DNA of 40,661 nucleotides from Candidatus Cloacimonadota bacterium (GTDB lineage: Bacteria; Cloacimonadota; Cloacimonadia; Cloacimonadales; Cloacimonadaceae). Position 1 is the first letter of the stretch. The number at the start of each line of letters is the position of its first letter. Both the position numbers and the translations under genes were made by a program. The notes under the pieces are model-generated. The model worked only from the letters and a program-made list of their open reading frames with translations, was not told the origin of the DNA and searched no databases. The stretch lies in contig JAJBAW010000023.1 of the NCBI GenBank assembly GCA_020532545.1, positions 1-40,661 of the forward strand. Direction: 5' to 3'. Positions 1-6,936 of the stretch are shown here, one piece after another.

Positions 1-226
1 TGTATTGCTTTTGTTCAGATTCACTCAGCTCATCCAGATCAGGCTTGGTAAATTTAGGTTTTCGTGATTGATATTCGATGAAGAAAGAATAATAGATCTT
101 CCCATCTATATGCAGGGTTTCTTTCTCTATCTTGATAATACTGTGCTGCTCGCAGAACTTATTAAATTCAGCATCATCAAAACTGCCAGCACTGCTGTCA
201 AAACGTACTACTATTAGCTTATACAT
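1..226 (-). CDS. HRDC-type DGR accessory protein, N-terminal part (partial)
   Basis: An open frame starts at an ATG at 226 and runs off the left edge with no stop, giving 75 residues (MYKLIVVRFD... to ...SESEQKQY). An AAGGAT ribosome site lies about 5 nt before the ATG. The start has the layout I know from HRDC-domain proteins encoded beside DGR reverse transcriptases: a short beta strand, then D-D-x-E-F-N-x-F-C 'ends up in a loop', I-x-K-I-E-x-E, a strand with I-Y-Y-S-F-F-I-E-Y, then a charged linker. The HRDC domain itself would lie further left. The gene sits 130 bp downstream of a protein with a DGR-like variable C-terminus, which supports the reading. The family call is from remembered pattern, not a search. 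It could also be an unrelated small-domain protein. Confidence 0.6.
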   Translation of the reverse strand, partial: MYKLIVVRFDSSAGSFDDAEFNKFCEQHSIIKIEKETLHIDGKIYYSFFIEYQSRKPKFTKPDLDELSESEQKQY

Positions 227-255
227 GGATATCCTTATTGAAAAAATCGAAAAAT

Positions 256-277
256 GCAGGGGGAAGAATCCCCCTGC
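256..277 (-). terminator. GC-rich perfect hairpin between DGR target and HRDC-like gene
   Basis: A 9-bp perfect stem (256-264 with 269-277, GCAGGGGGA type) closes a 4-nt loop. On the minus strand it is followed by ATTTTTCGATTTTTT, so it can act as a Rho-independent terminator or attenuator between the target gene and the HRDC-like gene. A GC-rich stem with a 4-nt loop downstream of a variable region is also the form of the DGR retrohoming hairpin. Here it lies about 80 bp beyond the stop codon, further than in the Bordetella phage element. Confidence 0.65.
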
Positions 278-322
278 ACCCCCACTGGGTTCTCAATGTG
301 AAAATCTCTTGCTTTTCTTCAA

Positions 323-336
323 GCCTTGCAAAAGGC
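323..336 (-). other. Small hairpin just downstream of the variable region
   Basis: GCCTT and AAGGC (323-327 and 332-336) form a 5-bp stem with a 4-nt loop, 21 nt after the target stop codon. Outer bases give a further imperfect 5-bp match. Its position close behind the variable region makes it the alternative candidate for a DGR cruciform. The stem is short, so chance is possible. Confidence 0.35.
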
Positions 337-357
337 AAAAAGAACAAAAAACAAAAG

Positions 358-1977
358 TCAAGGGGAAACCCTACAAACGCGGAAGCCTATATTGCTGTTG
401 CTACCGGTCGCATCGTAGTTGCTCCGATAGGAAACGGTGCAGTAGTCGGCATAGGCGCTCCAGCTACCGCCGCGCCTCACACGGTATGACCCGCTATATA
501 TTTCCCAGCACCACTCCCAAACGTTACCACTCATGTCGTAGAGACCAAGTTCGTTGGCAAGCTTGCCACCTACGCTGTGAGTAGTAGAACCAGAATTGGA
601 TGTATACCAAGCCACAGCATTAATGTCATTACTTCCGCTGTAGGTATAACCATGCGTCTGCAAACCACCTCTGGATGCGTACTCCCATTCTGATTCCCTG
701 GGCAGACGGTAGCCTATGGCAGAAAAGTCACAACTTACATTCACAGCGTTCGCATTAGATGTATTCCAGCCGGAAGGCCAGTTATCAGGATTTGTGCCAT
801 AAGTGCTATAGCTGTAGCAAGGCGTCAAACCTTCCTGCAGGCTGCGGCGGTTGCAATACTCTATAGCCTTGAACCAGGATACCTGCTCCACCGGATGATT
901 GGGGTTTCCACCAAAGTACGATGGATTTGTCCCCATCACAGCCTGATAGCCAGCCTGCGTAAGCTGATATTTATCCAGATAGAAGTCAGAAACAGTGATC
1001 CCAGCCACAGTCCCGCCTGCTACAAAGACGAAATTCTCCGGCATGGGATGCGTGCCATCTTCTGCCACAAATTGCAGCATATATTGATCACCATCAAAAT
1101 CTATCCCTTCCGCTCCGGCATTCCAGATAAGCTCTTTTGCCGTGCCGGGGGAAATATCTGTTCCGATATCACCACTGAGTTGGGCTGGATCCGGAGTGAT
1201 TGCAAAAGTGCCGCCTCCATCGCTGGAGAGCTTTAGGCTTACCTCACAGAGGTCACCATTGGCATCAAAGAGATCGTAGGAAATATCCACCAGGCCACTG
1301 CCATCGATTCTTTGAGCCACAGAAGTGTTGTAGATGATGGGTGCGGTGAATTCCGCCTCTTCGTCTTTGATGCTGAAAGAGTCCCAATGCGCATATTTAT
1401 CCATATTCGGATTTGTGTATTGGGTGAGGATTTTTACGCGCACGGTGCTGGCGTCTTGGGGTATATTTACAGAAAAGAGCGACCAGGTTTGGGTGCTTAA
1501 GAGCAGTTGCATCCAATTGTTCCACTGGGTTCCGCTGTCGTACTCCACGCATACCTTCAGGATATCCGTGGCAGGACTTAAGTTCTTGCTGTAGTAATGG
1601 AAGTTCAGGCTGTGCTGGGTTCCAGGTATGAGGGAAACATTGGCAAAGGCCATACTTGCCTCATTTGCTTCCATCAGCCAGGAGGCCCAATACCAAGTGC
1701 CGCTTTGGGCGGAGGCACCACCCATGGTCTGGTTCGTACGGCCCCAGAAATAAGGGACTGTGCCGGTTGGGTTGGCAGTGTAGGTCCAAGTATCCGCAGG
1801 CGCATTCTCAAAGCTTTGCTGTTTGATGGTTCCAGCAAAGAGTGAACCGCAAAAAAGCATCAAAACCAAGGCAATCAAAGTAAAACGGTGACAGTATGAT
1901 AATCCGTAACCCTGTTTTAAACTCATAGATATTATATTCGGTGTATTCGGTGTTCTCGGTGGTTTTTGTGTTCTCAT
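358..1977 (-). CDS. Exported SUMF1/C-type-lectin-fold protein, probable DGR target
   Basis: The 539-residue protein has an N-terminal hydrophobic stretch ending LMLFCGSLFA (about residues 31-49) that looks like a signal peptide. A beta-rich, carbohydrate-binding-like domain follows (about 50-210), then an Ig/FN3-like domain (about 215-310). A formylglycine-generating-enzyme (SUMF1) type domain runs from about 315 to the end, with the marks V-E-Q-V-S-W-x-x-A-x-E-Y-C-N, Y-R-L-P-x-E-x-E-W-E-Y-A, L-Y-D-M-S-G-N-V-W-E-W and R-G-G-S-W...G-F-R. This fold is the usual scaffold of DGR-diversified ligand-binding proteins, and here the end carries a variable-region-like segment (see 361-477). The chosen ATG overlaps the stop of the upstream gene (ATGA) and has GGAG 7 nt before it. 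An internal ATG at 1926 gives a more ordinary signal peptide but has no ribosome site. Probable role: displayed binding protein. Catalytic sulfatase activation is unlikely. Confidence 0.8.
   Translation of the reverse strand: MRTQKPPRTPNTPNIISMSLKQGYGLSYCHRFTLIALVLMLFCGSLFAGTIKQQSFENAPADTWTYTANPTGTVPYFWGRTNQTMGGASAQSGTWYWASWLMEANEASMAFANVSLIPGTQHSLNFHYYSKNLSPATDILKVCVEYDSGTQWNNWMQLLLSTQTWSLFSVNIPQDASTVRVKILTQYTNPNMDKYAHWDSFSIKDEEAEFTAPIIYNTSVAQRIDGSGLVDISYDLFDANGDLCEVSLKLSSDGGGTFAITPDPAQLSGDIGTDISPGTAKELIWNAGAEGIDFDGDQYMLQFVAEDGTHPMPENFVFVAGGTVAGITVSDFYLDKYQLTQAGYQAVMGTNPSYFGGNPNHPVEQVSWFKAIEYCNRRSLQEGLTPCYSYSTYGTNPDNWPSGWNTSNANAVNVSCDFSAIGYRLPRESEWEYASRGGLQTHGYTYSGSNDINAVAWYTSNSGSTTHSVGGKLANELGLYDMSGNVWEWCWEIYSGSYRVRRGGSWSAYADYCTVSYRSNYDATGSNSNIGFRVCRVSP
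361..477 (-). other. Putative DGR variable region (VR)
   Basis: This is the last ~39 codons of the target gene. Between the conserved R-G-G-S-W (474-460) and G-F-R-V-C-R (387-370) lie 23 codons (459-391), of which 21 end in C or T. Residues are mostly S, A, Y, D, N, G and T. That is what adenine-directed mutagenesis of AAC/AAT codons in a template repeat yields, since AAY can become many residues but never a stop. The invariant GC-containing tail coding G-F-R-V-C-R-V-S-P would hold the initiation-of-mutagenic-homing site. The template repeat itself is not in the window, so this is inference from codon pattern and fold. Confidence 0.6.
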
Positions 1978-2744
1978 TTCACTGCTCCATTCATTCTGCT
2001 TTTGATTTCCTGAAAACTGAGTTTACGCTCGGGACTGGTTTTCGCTTCAGCCAAAATGCCCGCCATGCGTCCATCATGATCCTTGTAAGCCACTACCCGA
2101 TAATACATTTGAGCTCTGTGCAAGGCTACACGGGAATGGGTAAAAGCACAGCCATCCGTCACATCCCAAAGATAATAATAAAGATTGTCCTGATTTTCAT
2201 ACGGGGTTTCGTTGTACAGTACGAGATAGCCATCCGGGGTGATGGGGCTGCCATAGATCGTTTCCACTACCGGCTGCCAGCTAATCACTGCATCCACGGC
2301 GTTCGTGATATCCACATTTACCCCATCCGGTGCTTCCGGCGGTACGTAGGTGATGGCAAAAGCCGAAGAGACCTTTTCGCTGAGATTGCCGAAGCTATCC
2401 CCCACCTGAGCTTTTACTCTGGCATTGCTCGTGGTGATGTCCGGCATGGGCCAGGCGTAGCTGCCACTATTGGCAATGCCCTCTGCCAGAGGGTTGTAAT
2501 CGCTGCCGCCATTCAGGCTGTACCAGAGATAGACGGAGTCATCGAGGAGATTGCTGTCTGTGGCTGTCCACAGCACGTCATTCGTATCGCCCAGATACCA
2601 TTCTTCACCACCAGTAGGAGAGTTGAGCTCCAAAGCAGGAGCCACGGTATCCAGGGTAAAAACTGCACTATTCGTATTCGAGGATAGTGCCAGGGCTGCC
2701 ACGCTGAGCGCGAGCAGCGCCAATGCTACAAAGAGCTGTTTCAT
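1974..2744 (-). CDS. Exported Ig-like/FN3-like protein
   Basis: A 256-residue protein with a clear signal peptide (MKQLFVALALLALSVAALAL). An Ig-like repeat of the S-P-T-G-G-E-x-W-x-x-G-x-T-x-x-V-x-W-T-A type (about residues 40-125) comes next, followed by an FN3-like region (about 133-220). The ATG has AAGGAAG 6 nt before it. Its stop overlaps the start of the probable DGR target (ATGA), so the two are translated together, and a promoter lies upstream at 2835-2862. I know no specific function. It may be a surface partner or an anchor for the target protein. No sorting signal or lipobox is seen. Confidence 0.75.
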   Translation of the reverse strand: MKQLFVALALLALSVAALALSSNTNSAVFTLDTVAPALELNSPTGGEEWYLGDTNDVLWTATDSNLLDDSVYLWYSLNGGSDYNPLAEGIANSGSYAWPMPDITTSNARVKAQVGDSFGNLSEKVSSAFAITYVPPEAPDGVNVDITNAVDAVISWQPVVETIYGSPITPDGYLVLYNETPYENQDNLYYYLWDVTDGCAFTHSRVALHRAQMYYRVVAYKDHDGRMAGILAEAKTSPERKLSFQEIKSRMNGAVK

Positions 2745-2834
2745 AGTTAGCTTCCTTTATGTGTTTTTAGTTTCTGCTGATCATCCTGTTTAGCTTTCAT
2801 CATGAAAAGCTTCAGCTTAAAACTTTAAAATCCA

Positions 2835-2862
2835 TGCATATTTATTTGAGATTATTTGTCAA
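2835..2862 (-). promoter_or_regulatory. Promoter of the exported-protein/DGR-target unit
   Basis: On the minus strand a perfect TTGACA (2862-2857) is followed after 16 nt by TATGCA (2840-2835). The predicted leader to the ATG at 2744 is about 80-90 nt. The -10 box is weak (3 of 6). Confidence 0.45.
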
Positions 2863-2884
2863 TGGGAAATACCCCTTAGAGTCT

Positions 2885-3153
2885 CGGCGGGATGGTATTT
2901 CTGATAGAACCCAACAACAAAATACCTAATGAGTGCTGTAGGCACGCAATTTCAGATAGAACCCGATACCCAGATACCTGTCCGAGTCCTGTAGGGACGG
3001 CAGTTCAGATAGAATGGTTTATCAATACTTTCCGATTCTTCCCTATCGCTATTGCATACACCACTTGAAGCCTTATCAAATATGCCGTCCCTACAGGACT
3101 CAATCCCCTGTGTAGCTGTTGGTTGCTATCTAAAATTCCGTCCCTACAGGACT
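2885..3153 (+). repeat. Intergenic repeat cluster with 19-bp inverted copies
   Basis: The spacer 2745-3410 holds no gene I can support. It carries degenerate copies of one unit: a direct pair at 2931-2965 and 2984-3018 (AGT-CTGTAGG-ACG-CA then TTCAGATAGAA), a fragment near 2885-2912, and inverted copies at 3083-3101 and 3138-3153. The arms 2984-3002 and 3083-3101 are a perfect 19-bp inverted repeat 80 bp apart. A separate 7-bp hairpin lies at 3306-3325. Confidence 0.7.
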
Positions 3154-3361
3154 TAGGTCATGATAGTAGTTTGTTCTTATTTTGGAGTCAACTATTTCCA
3201 GGACAGCTCATAGTCTATTTTTTACTTTAAACCTTAGTCCTTTGCTCAACTCACTTTTTAATTCTGGCTGAAGGCCAGTTATAGCCAAATCAGACACTAA
3301 AGCCAGAGTGGATATATTTCCACTCACTTTGACTACAAAAGTCCACTTTCCGGCTTTGCAG

Positions 3362-3393
3362 CCCCCCCCCCTTTGCCTTATCTTATCTACAAT
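3362..3393 (+). promoter_or_regulatory. Ten-C tract upstream of a TACAAT box
   Basis: Ten consecutive C (3362-3371) lie 16 nt upstream of TACAAT (3388-3393), a good -10 hexamer, 23 nt before the nitroreductase ATG. No normal -35 is present, and the C tract occupies the -35 and early spacer position. Slippage in the tract could change promoter geometry. Confidence 0.4.
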
Positions 3394-3416
3394 ATCAATA
3401 CCAAAGGAGGTTGGAT

Positions 3417-3980
3417 ATGTTCCGTCAATTAGTACTGCGGAATCGCAGTTATCGTCGTTTTGACCAATCCAAATCTATCAGCAAGCAGACTTTGAGGGAA
3501 TTAGCGGATTATGCCAGGCTGTCCCCCAGTGCGGCAAATCTGCAGAATCTGCGTTTTTGGCTGGTGGATCATCCTCATGATGCGCTGTTTGACAGTTTGC
3601 GCTGGGCAAATTATCTGAAAGATTGGGATGGGCCCATGAAGGGTGAACGTCCCTCTGCCTATATCATCGTGCTGGGGCCGCAGAGTTGTACCAAATTTCA
3701 TTATATTGATACCGGGATCGCTTGCCAGAGCATGCTTTTGGGCGCCACCGAAATCGGACTGGGCGGGTGCATGATAGCCTCCGTGGATCGGGAAAAGGTG
3801 CAGAAGATCTTTGGCATACCGGAAGAGTGGGAGATTCTGCTGGTAATAGCCTTGGGAGTTCCTGCCGAAACTGTGGTGGTGGACCAGATGGGTTCCGATG
3901 AGAACATCGAATATTGGAGGGATGAGAAGGATAGGCATCACGTCCCCAAACGAAATTTGGATACACTGATTTTAAACTGA
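3417..3980 (+). CDS. Nitroreductase family protein
   Basis: A 187-residue flavin-dependent nitroreductase-fold protein. The start shows the family FMN-binding pattern N-R-S-Y-R-R-F (about residues 8-14), followed by L-S-P-S-A-A-N-L-Q-N. The second half has I-D-T-G-I-A-C-Q-S-M-L-L-G-A-T-E-I-G-L-G-G-C and the closing V-I-A-L-G-V-P-A-E. Family members reduce nitro, quinone or flavin-type substrates with NAD(P)H, usually as dimers. The substrate here is unknown. AAAGGAGG ends at 3410, so the ATG at 3417 (6-nt spacing) is the start. A TTG at 3411 is in frame but touches the ribosome site. The gene is single, with 50 bp to xseA. Confidence 0.9.
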   Translation: MFRQLVLRNRSYRRFDQSKSISKQTLRELADYARLSPSAANLQNLRFWLVDHPHDALFDSLRWANYLKDWDGPMKGERPSAYIIVLGPQSCTKFHYIDTGIACQSMLLGATEIGLGGCMIASVDREKVQKIFGIPEEWEILLVIALGVPAETVVVDQMGSDENIEYWRDEKDRHHVPKRNLDTLILN

Positions 3981-4030
3981 AACGCCAAGCTTATTGACAA
4001 AAAACACGCTCAGGCATTTCCTGCATCGAT

Positions 4031-5362
4031 ATGGATAATCTAATGGTTTTCAGCGTGTTTGAAATCACCCGCCACTTGCGGCAGGTGATAGAGAGCTCTA
4101 TCGAGCCACTTTATGTGGAGGGCGAGGTCTCAAACTTTGTGCATCACAGCTCCGGGCACATGTATTTCAATCTTAAGGATGAGTTTTCCACCCTGCGTTG
4201 TACATTTTTCAAGAATCAGAATTACCGTTTGGACTTTCAGCCGAAAGACGGACAAAGCGTGGTCTGTTATGGCCAGATTACGCTCTATGAAAAGGGCGGA
4301 AGCTACAATCTGAACGTCTCCACCATGAGCCCATCCGGCTTGGGAGATATGCAGGCCAAGTTCGAGGCGTTGAAGAAGAAACTGCAGGCAGAAGGTCTCT
4401 TTGAGGAAGAGCGCAAGCAGGCTTTGCCCCGCTATCCGGAAACCATCGGCATCATCACCTCCCCCACCGGTGCCGCTTTGCAGGATATCACAAATGTGCT
4501 GTCCCGACGCTATCCCATCCAGGCCTGGGTCTATCCTGCCAATGTGCAGGGCAGTGAAGCCCCCAAGAACCTCATCCAGGGCCTACGCTATTTCAATGAA
4601 GAATTCCCGGTGGATCTCATTATCCTCACCCGTGGCGGCGGCTCTCAGGAAGATCTTTTTTGCTTTAACGACGAGAAGCTGGCCAGAGCAATTGCCGCCT
4701 CCAAGATTCCGGTGATCTCAGCGGTGGGACATGAGATCGATTTCACAATCAGCGACTTTGTGGCAGATCTGCGCGCCCCTACGCCCTCTGCTGCTGCTGA
4801 AATAGCGGTTCTCAGCCGCGAAGACCTGCTGAATTACCTCCGCTCTCTGGCAGAAAGGATGGCGCTGAGTGCCTCCAATTCCCTCGGTATATACAAACAT
4901 CAGCTCAGCGAACAGGCTCTGGAATTTGCCCGCTATCACCCCGAACGCTTGTGGCAAAAGTATCAGCAGCGTTTTGATATGGCGACCATGGCCCTGGACA
5001 ATGTGAAACATTCCCTCAGGGAACCGCAAATTGCTTTTGAACGCAGTGAGCAGAGCTTTTTCACCTCGATACAGAGATTTTCGGAGCTGCGGGTGCAGCG
5101 CTATCAGGATAGACTGGAGCGCGCCCAGGACTTCCTGGAGCTCTATAGCAGGCGCAGCATTGATAAGCTGGTTAGCCGTTTGGAGCTAAAGCAGCAACAT
5201 CTGGAGATGATCTCCCCTGACTATTTACTCAAACAGGGCTGGGCTCTGGTGATCAAAGAGGGCAAGATTATGCGCAGCATCAAGGACATTGATCCTGGTG
5301 ACGGCCTGACTATCAAGCTGAGGGATGGCGAAGCAAATGTGGAAGTGAAGGAAACTACATGA
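4031..5362 (+). CDS. xseA: Exodeoxyribonuclease VII large subunit
   Basis: At 443 residues this is the usual size. An N-terminal OB-fold domain (about 5-100, with V-E-G-E-V-S-N-F and G-H-M-Y-F-N-L-K-D) is followed by the catalytic domain with I-G-I-I-T-S-P-T-G-A-A-L-Q-D and R-G-G-G-S-Q-E-D-L, then A-V-G-H-E-I-D-F-T-I-S-D-F-V-A-D-x-R-A-P-T-P-S-A-A-A-E. A long helical region follows. With the small subunit XseB it degrades single-stranded DNA. No xseB is seen nearby. An alternative ATG lies at 4043, and neither start has a good ribosome site. The end overlaps the next gene by ATGA. Confidence 0.95.
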   Translation: MDNLMVFSVFEITRHLRQVIESSIEPLYVEGEVSNFVHHSSGHMYFNLKDEFSTLRCTFFKNQNYRLDFQPKDGQSVVCYGQITLYEKGGSYNLNVSTMSPSGLGDMQAKFEALKKKLQAEGLFEEERKQALPRYPETIGIITSPTGAALQDITNVLSRRYPIQAWVYPANVQGSEAPKNLIQGLRYFNEEFPVDLIILTRGGGSQEDLFCFNDEKLARAIAASKIPVISAVGHEIDFTISDFVADLRAPTPSAAAEIAVLSREDLLNYLRSLAERMALSASNSLGIYKHQLSEQALEFARYHPERLWQKYQQRFDMATMALDNVKHSLREPQIAFERSEQSFFTSIQRFSELRVQRYQDRLERAQDFLELYSRRSIDKLVSRLELKQQHLEMISPDYLLKQGWALVIKEGKIMRSIKDIDPGDGLTIKLRDGEANVEVKETT

Positions 5363-6936
5363 AACGGATTCTGATTACCCTGATTATTTTGGGCATAGCG
5401 CTGGGCCTGAGCGCAGAAATACGCTCGCTCTGGGTCTTACCCTGGAATATGCAGAGCCCGCAGGCGATCGATCAAGTAATTGCAGATGCGGTATATGCGC
5501 ACCAAAACGAGATCATGCTGGAGGTGCGCTATCGCTCCGATGCACTTTATACCCCGAACCGTTTAAATACTGATTTCAGGAACCCCGAACCGCGCAGCTA
5601 TGTCCTGAAAGACGATGGCTTTGACCCCCTGGCTTATGCGATAGCCAGGGCCAATGAGCACGAGATCAAAGTGCAAGCCTGGGTGATTGTTTTTAACGCC
5701 ACTCCTCTGGACGCCAAGCTGGTACAGAAAAACTACATCTACCAGCATCATCCAGAGTGGATTACCTACAATGAACGCACCGAAAGGATGCGTTCCAGCG
5801 CGCAATTTGGCTACTTTATCGATCCCGGAATCCCCGAAGTGCAGGATTATCTGTTGGACGTCTTTAGCGATATCGTTTCCGGATATCCCGAGCTCTACGG
5901 TTTGCATCTGGACTATGTGCGCTATCCAGACGCCGTCTGGGGCTATCATCCCATTTCCAAACGTCGCTTTTCTGTGGAAGGCAAAGGCTTTTCCTGGAAT
6001 CAGTGGCGCATGCAGCAGGTTACAGAATTTGTGGCAAAATGCCGGGATCGCGTCAAGAGCATCAATCCTCAGATTATGCTGAGTGCAGCGGTCTTTGCGG
6101 ACATCTATGATGCCAAAACTTCATACGCTCAGGATTGGTATAGCTGGCTGCAGCAAGGGCTGATCGATAGGGCTTACCCCATGGCCTATCAGATGAATTT
6201 GGGTATTTTTGAGCGCCAAATGCAGGATATGAGCCAGAACTGTAATGCAAAGGACATCGTGGTGGGCATTCGGGCCTGGGATCCCCAAGGCAAGAGCCTG
6301 ATGGATACAGAGCATCTGCGCTACTCCATCAATGACGTAGCAGAGCGCATCAGAGTGATCAGAGAATACGATTTTGCCGGAATCGCGCTCTTTAGCTATG
6401 AAGGCCTCAAGGTGGGAAATGCCTTGCAATATCTGGGCAATCTTGCCTATTTTGAAGCCCCGGAGCTGGTCTGCGAGCCACTACTCAGCAGAGAGGCTAT
6501 CGATTATCCCATCCCAGAGCAGAACTGGCCAGCAGAATTCAACCAGACCCCTGCCCCACAACATCCCAGTCCGGAGCAAAGCCAGATTCCCGCCCCTACG
6601 CATCCCGGCCTGGGGAAAAGCCAGACTTCTGCCCTACAGCCTCTTACCATCGATATCCAAAGTGTAGAAGCCAGCTTTGGCGTAGATCAGGATATGTATG
6701 TCATCCATCTAAAAATCCCCGAGGAAGGGCGTTGGCTGTGGGAATTGCACAATGAGAAACAGAAGCGCGTTTATCACCGCTATCGCTATTATAGCAAAGG
6801 CGATAACGAAGACTATTGGGATGGCATGCTGGACAGCGATGCCTATATCCTGGCAGGTCGATACAAACTGATTTTGGATAGCGGTTCACAGCTCTATCAG
6901 GCCGATGTCAATTTGGGTAAGCTGCTGCATGAATGA
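5359..6936 (+). CDS. Secreted GHL10 (DUF187) glycoside-hydrolase-like protein
   Basis: A 525-residue protein with a signal peptide (about 1-19), then E-I-R-S-L-W-V-L-P-W, the opening of the glycosyl-hydrolase-like family 10 (YngK-type) TIM barrel. Typical marks are L-E-V-R-Y-R-S-D-A, Y-V-L-K-D-D-G-F-D-P-L-A-Y-A-I, W-V-I-V-F-N and G-L-H-L-D-Y-V-R-Y-P (about 181-190). A proline-rich linker (about 390-430) with repeated Q-x-P-A-P-x-H-P units separates the barrel from a C-terminal domain that looks beta-rich. Family members are thought to act on cell-wall or exopolysaccharide glycans, but the substrate is not established. The gene starts inside the xseA stop and overlaps the flippase by 8 bp, which suggests one operon. 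Confidence 0.85.
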   Translation: MKRILITLIILGIALGLSAEIRSLWVLPWNMQSPQAIDQVIADAVYAHQNEIMLEVRYRSDALYTPNRLNTDFRNPEPRSYVLKDDGFDPLAYAIARANEHEIKVQAWVIVFNATPLDAKLVQKNYIYQHHPEWITYNERTERMRSSAQFGYFIDPGIPEVQDYLLDVFSDIVSGYPELYGLHLDYVRYPDAVWGYHPISKRRFSVEGKGFSWNQWRMQQVTEFVAKCRDRVKSINPQIMLSAAVFADIYDAKTSYAQDWYSWLQQGLIDRAYPMAYQMNLGIFERQMQDMSQNCNAKDIVVGIRAWDPQGKSLMDTEHLRYSINDVAERIRVIREYDFAGIALFSYEGLKVGNALQYLGNLAYFEAPELVCEPLLSREAIDYPIPEQNWPAEFNQTPAPQHPSPEQSQIPAPTHPGLGKSQTSALQPLTIDIQSVEASFGVDQDMYVIHLKIPEEGRWLWELHNEKQKRVYHRYRYYSKGDNEDYWDGMLDSDAYILAGRYKLILDSGSQLYQADVNLGKLLHE

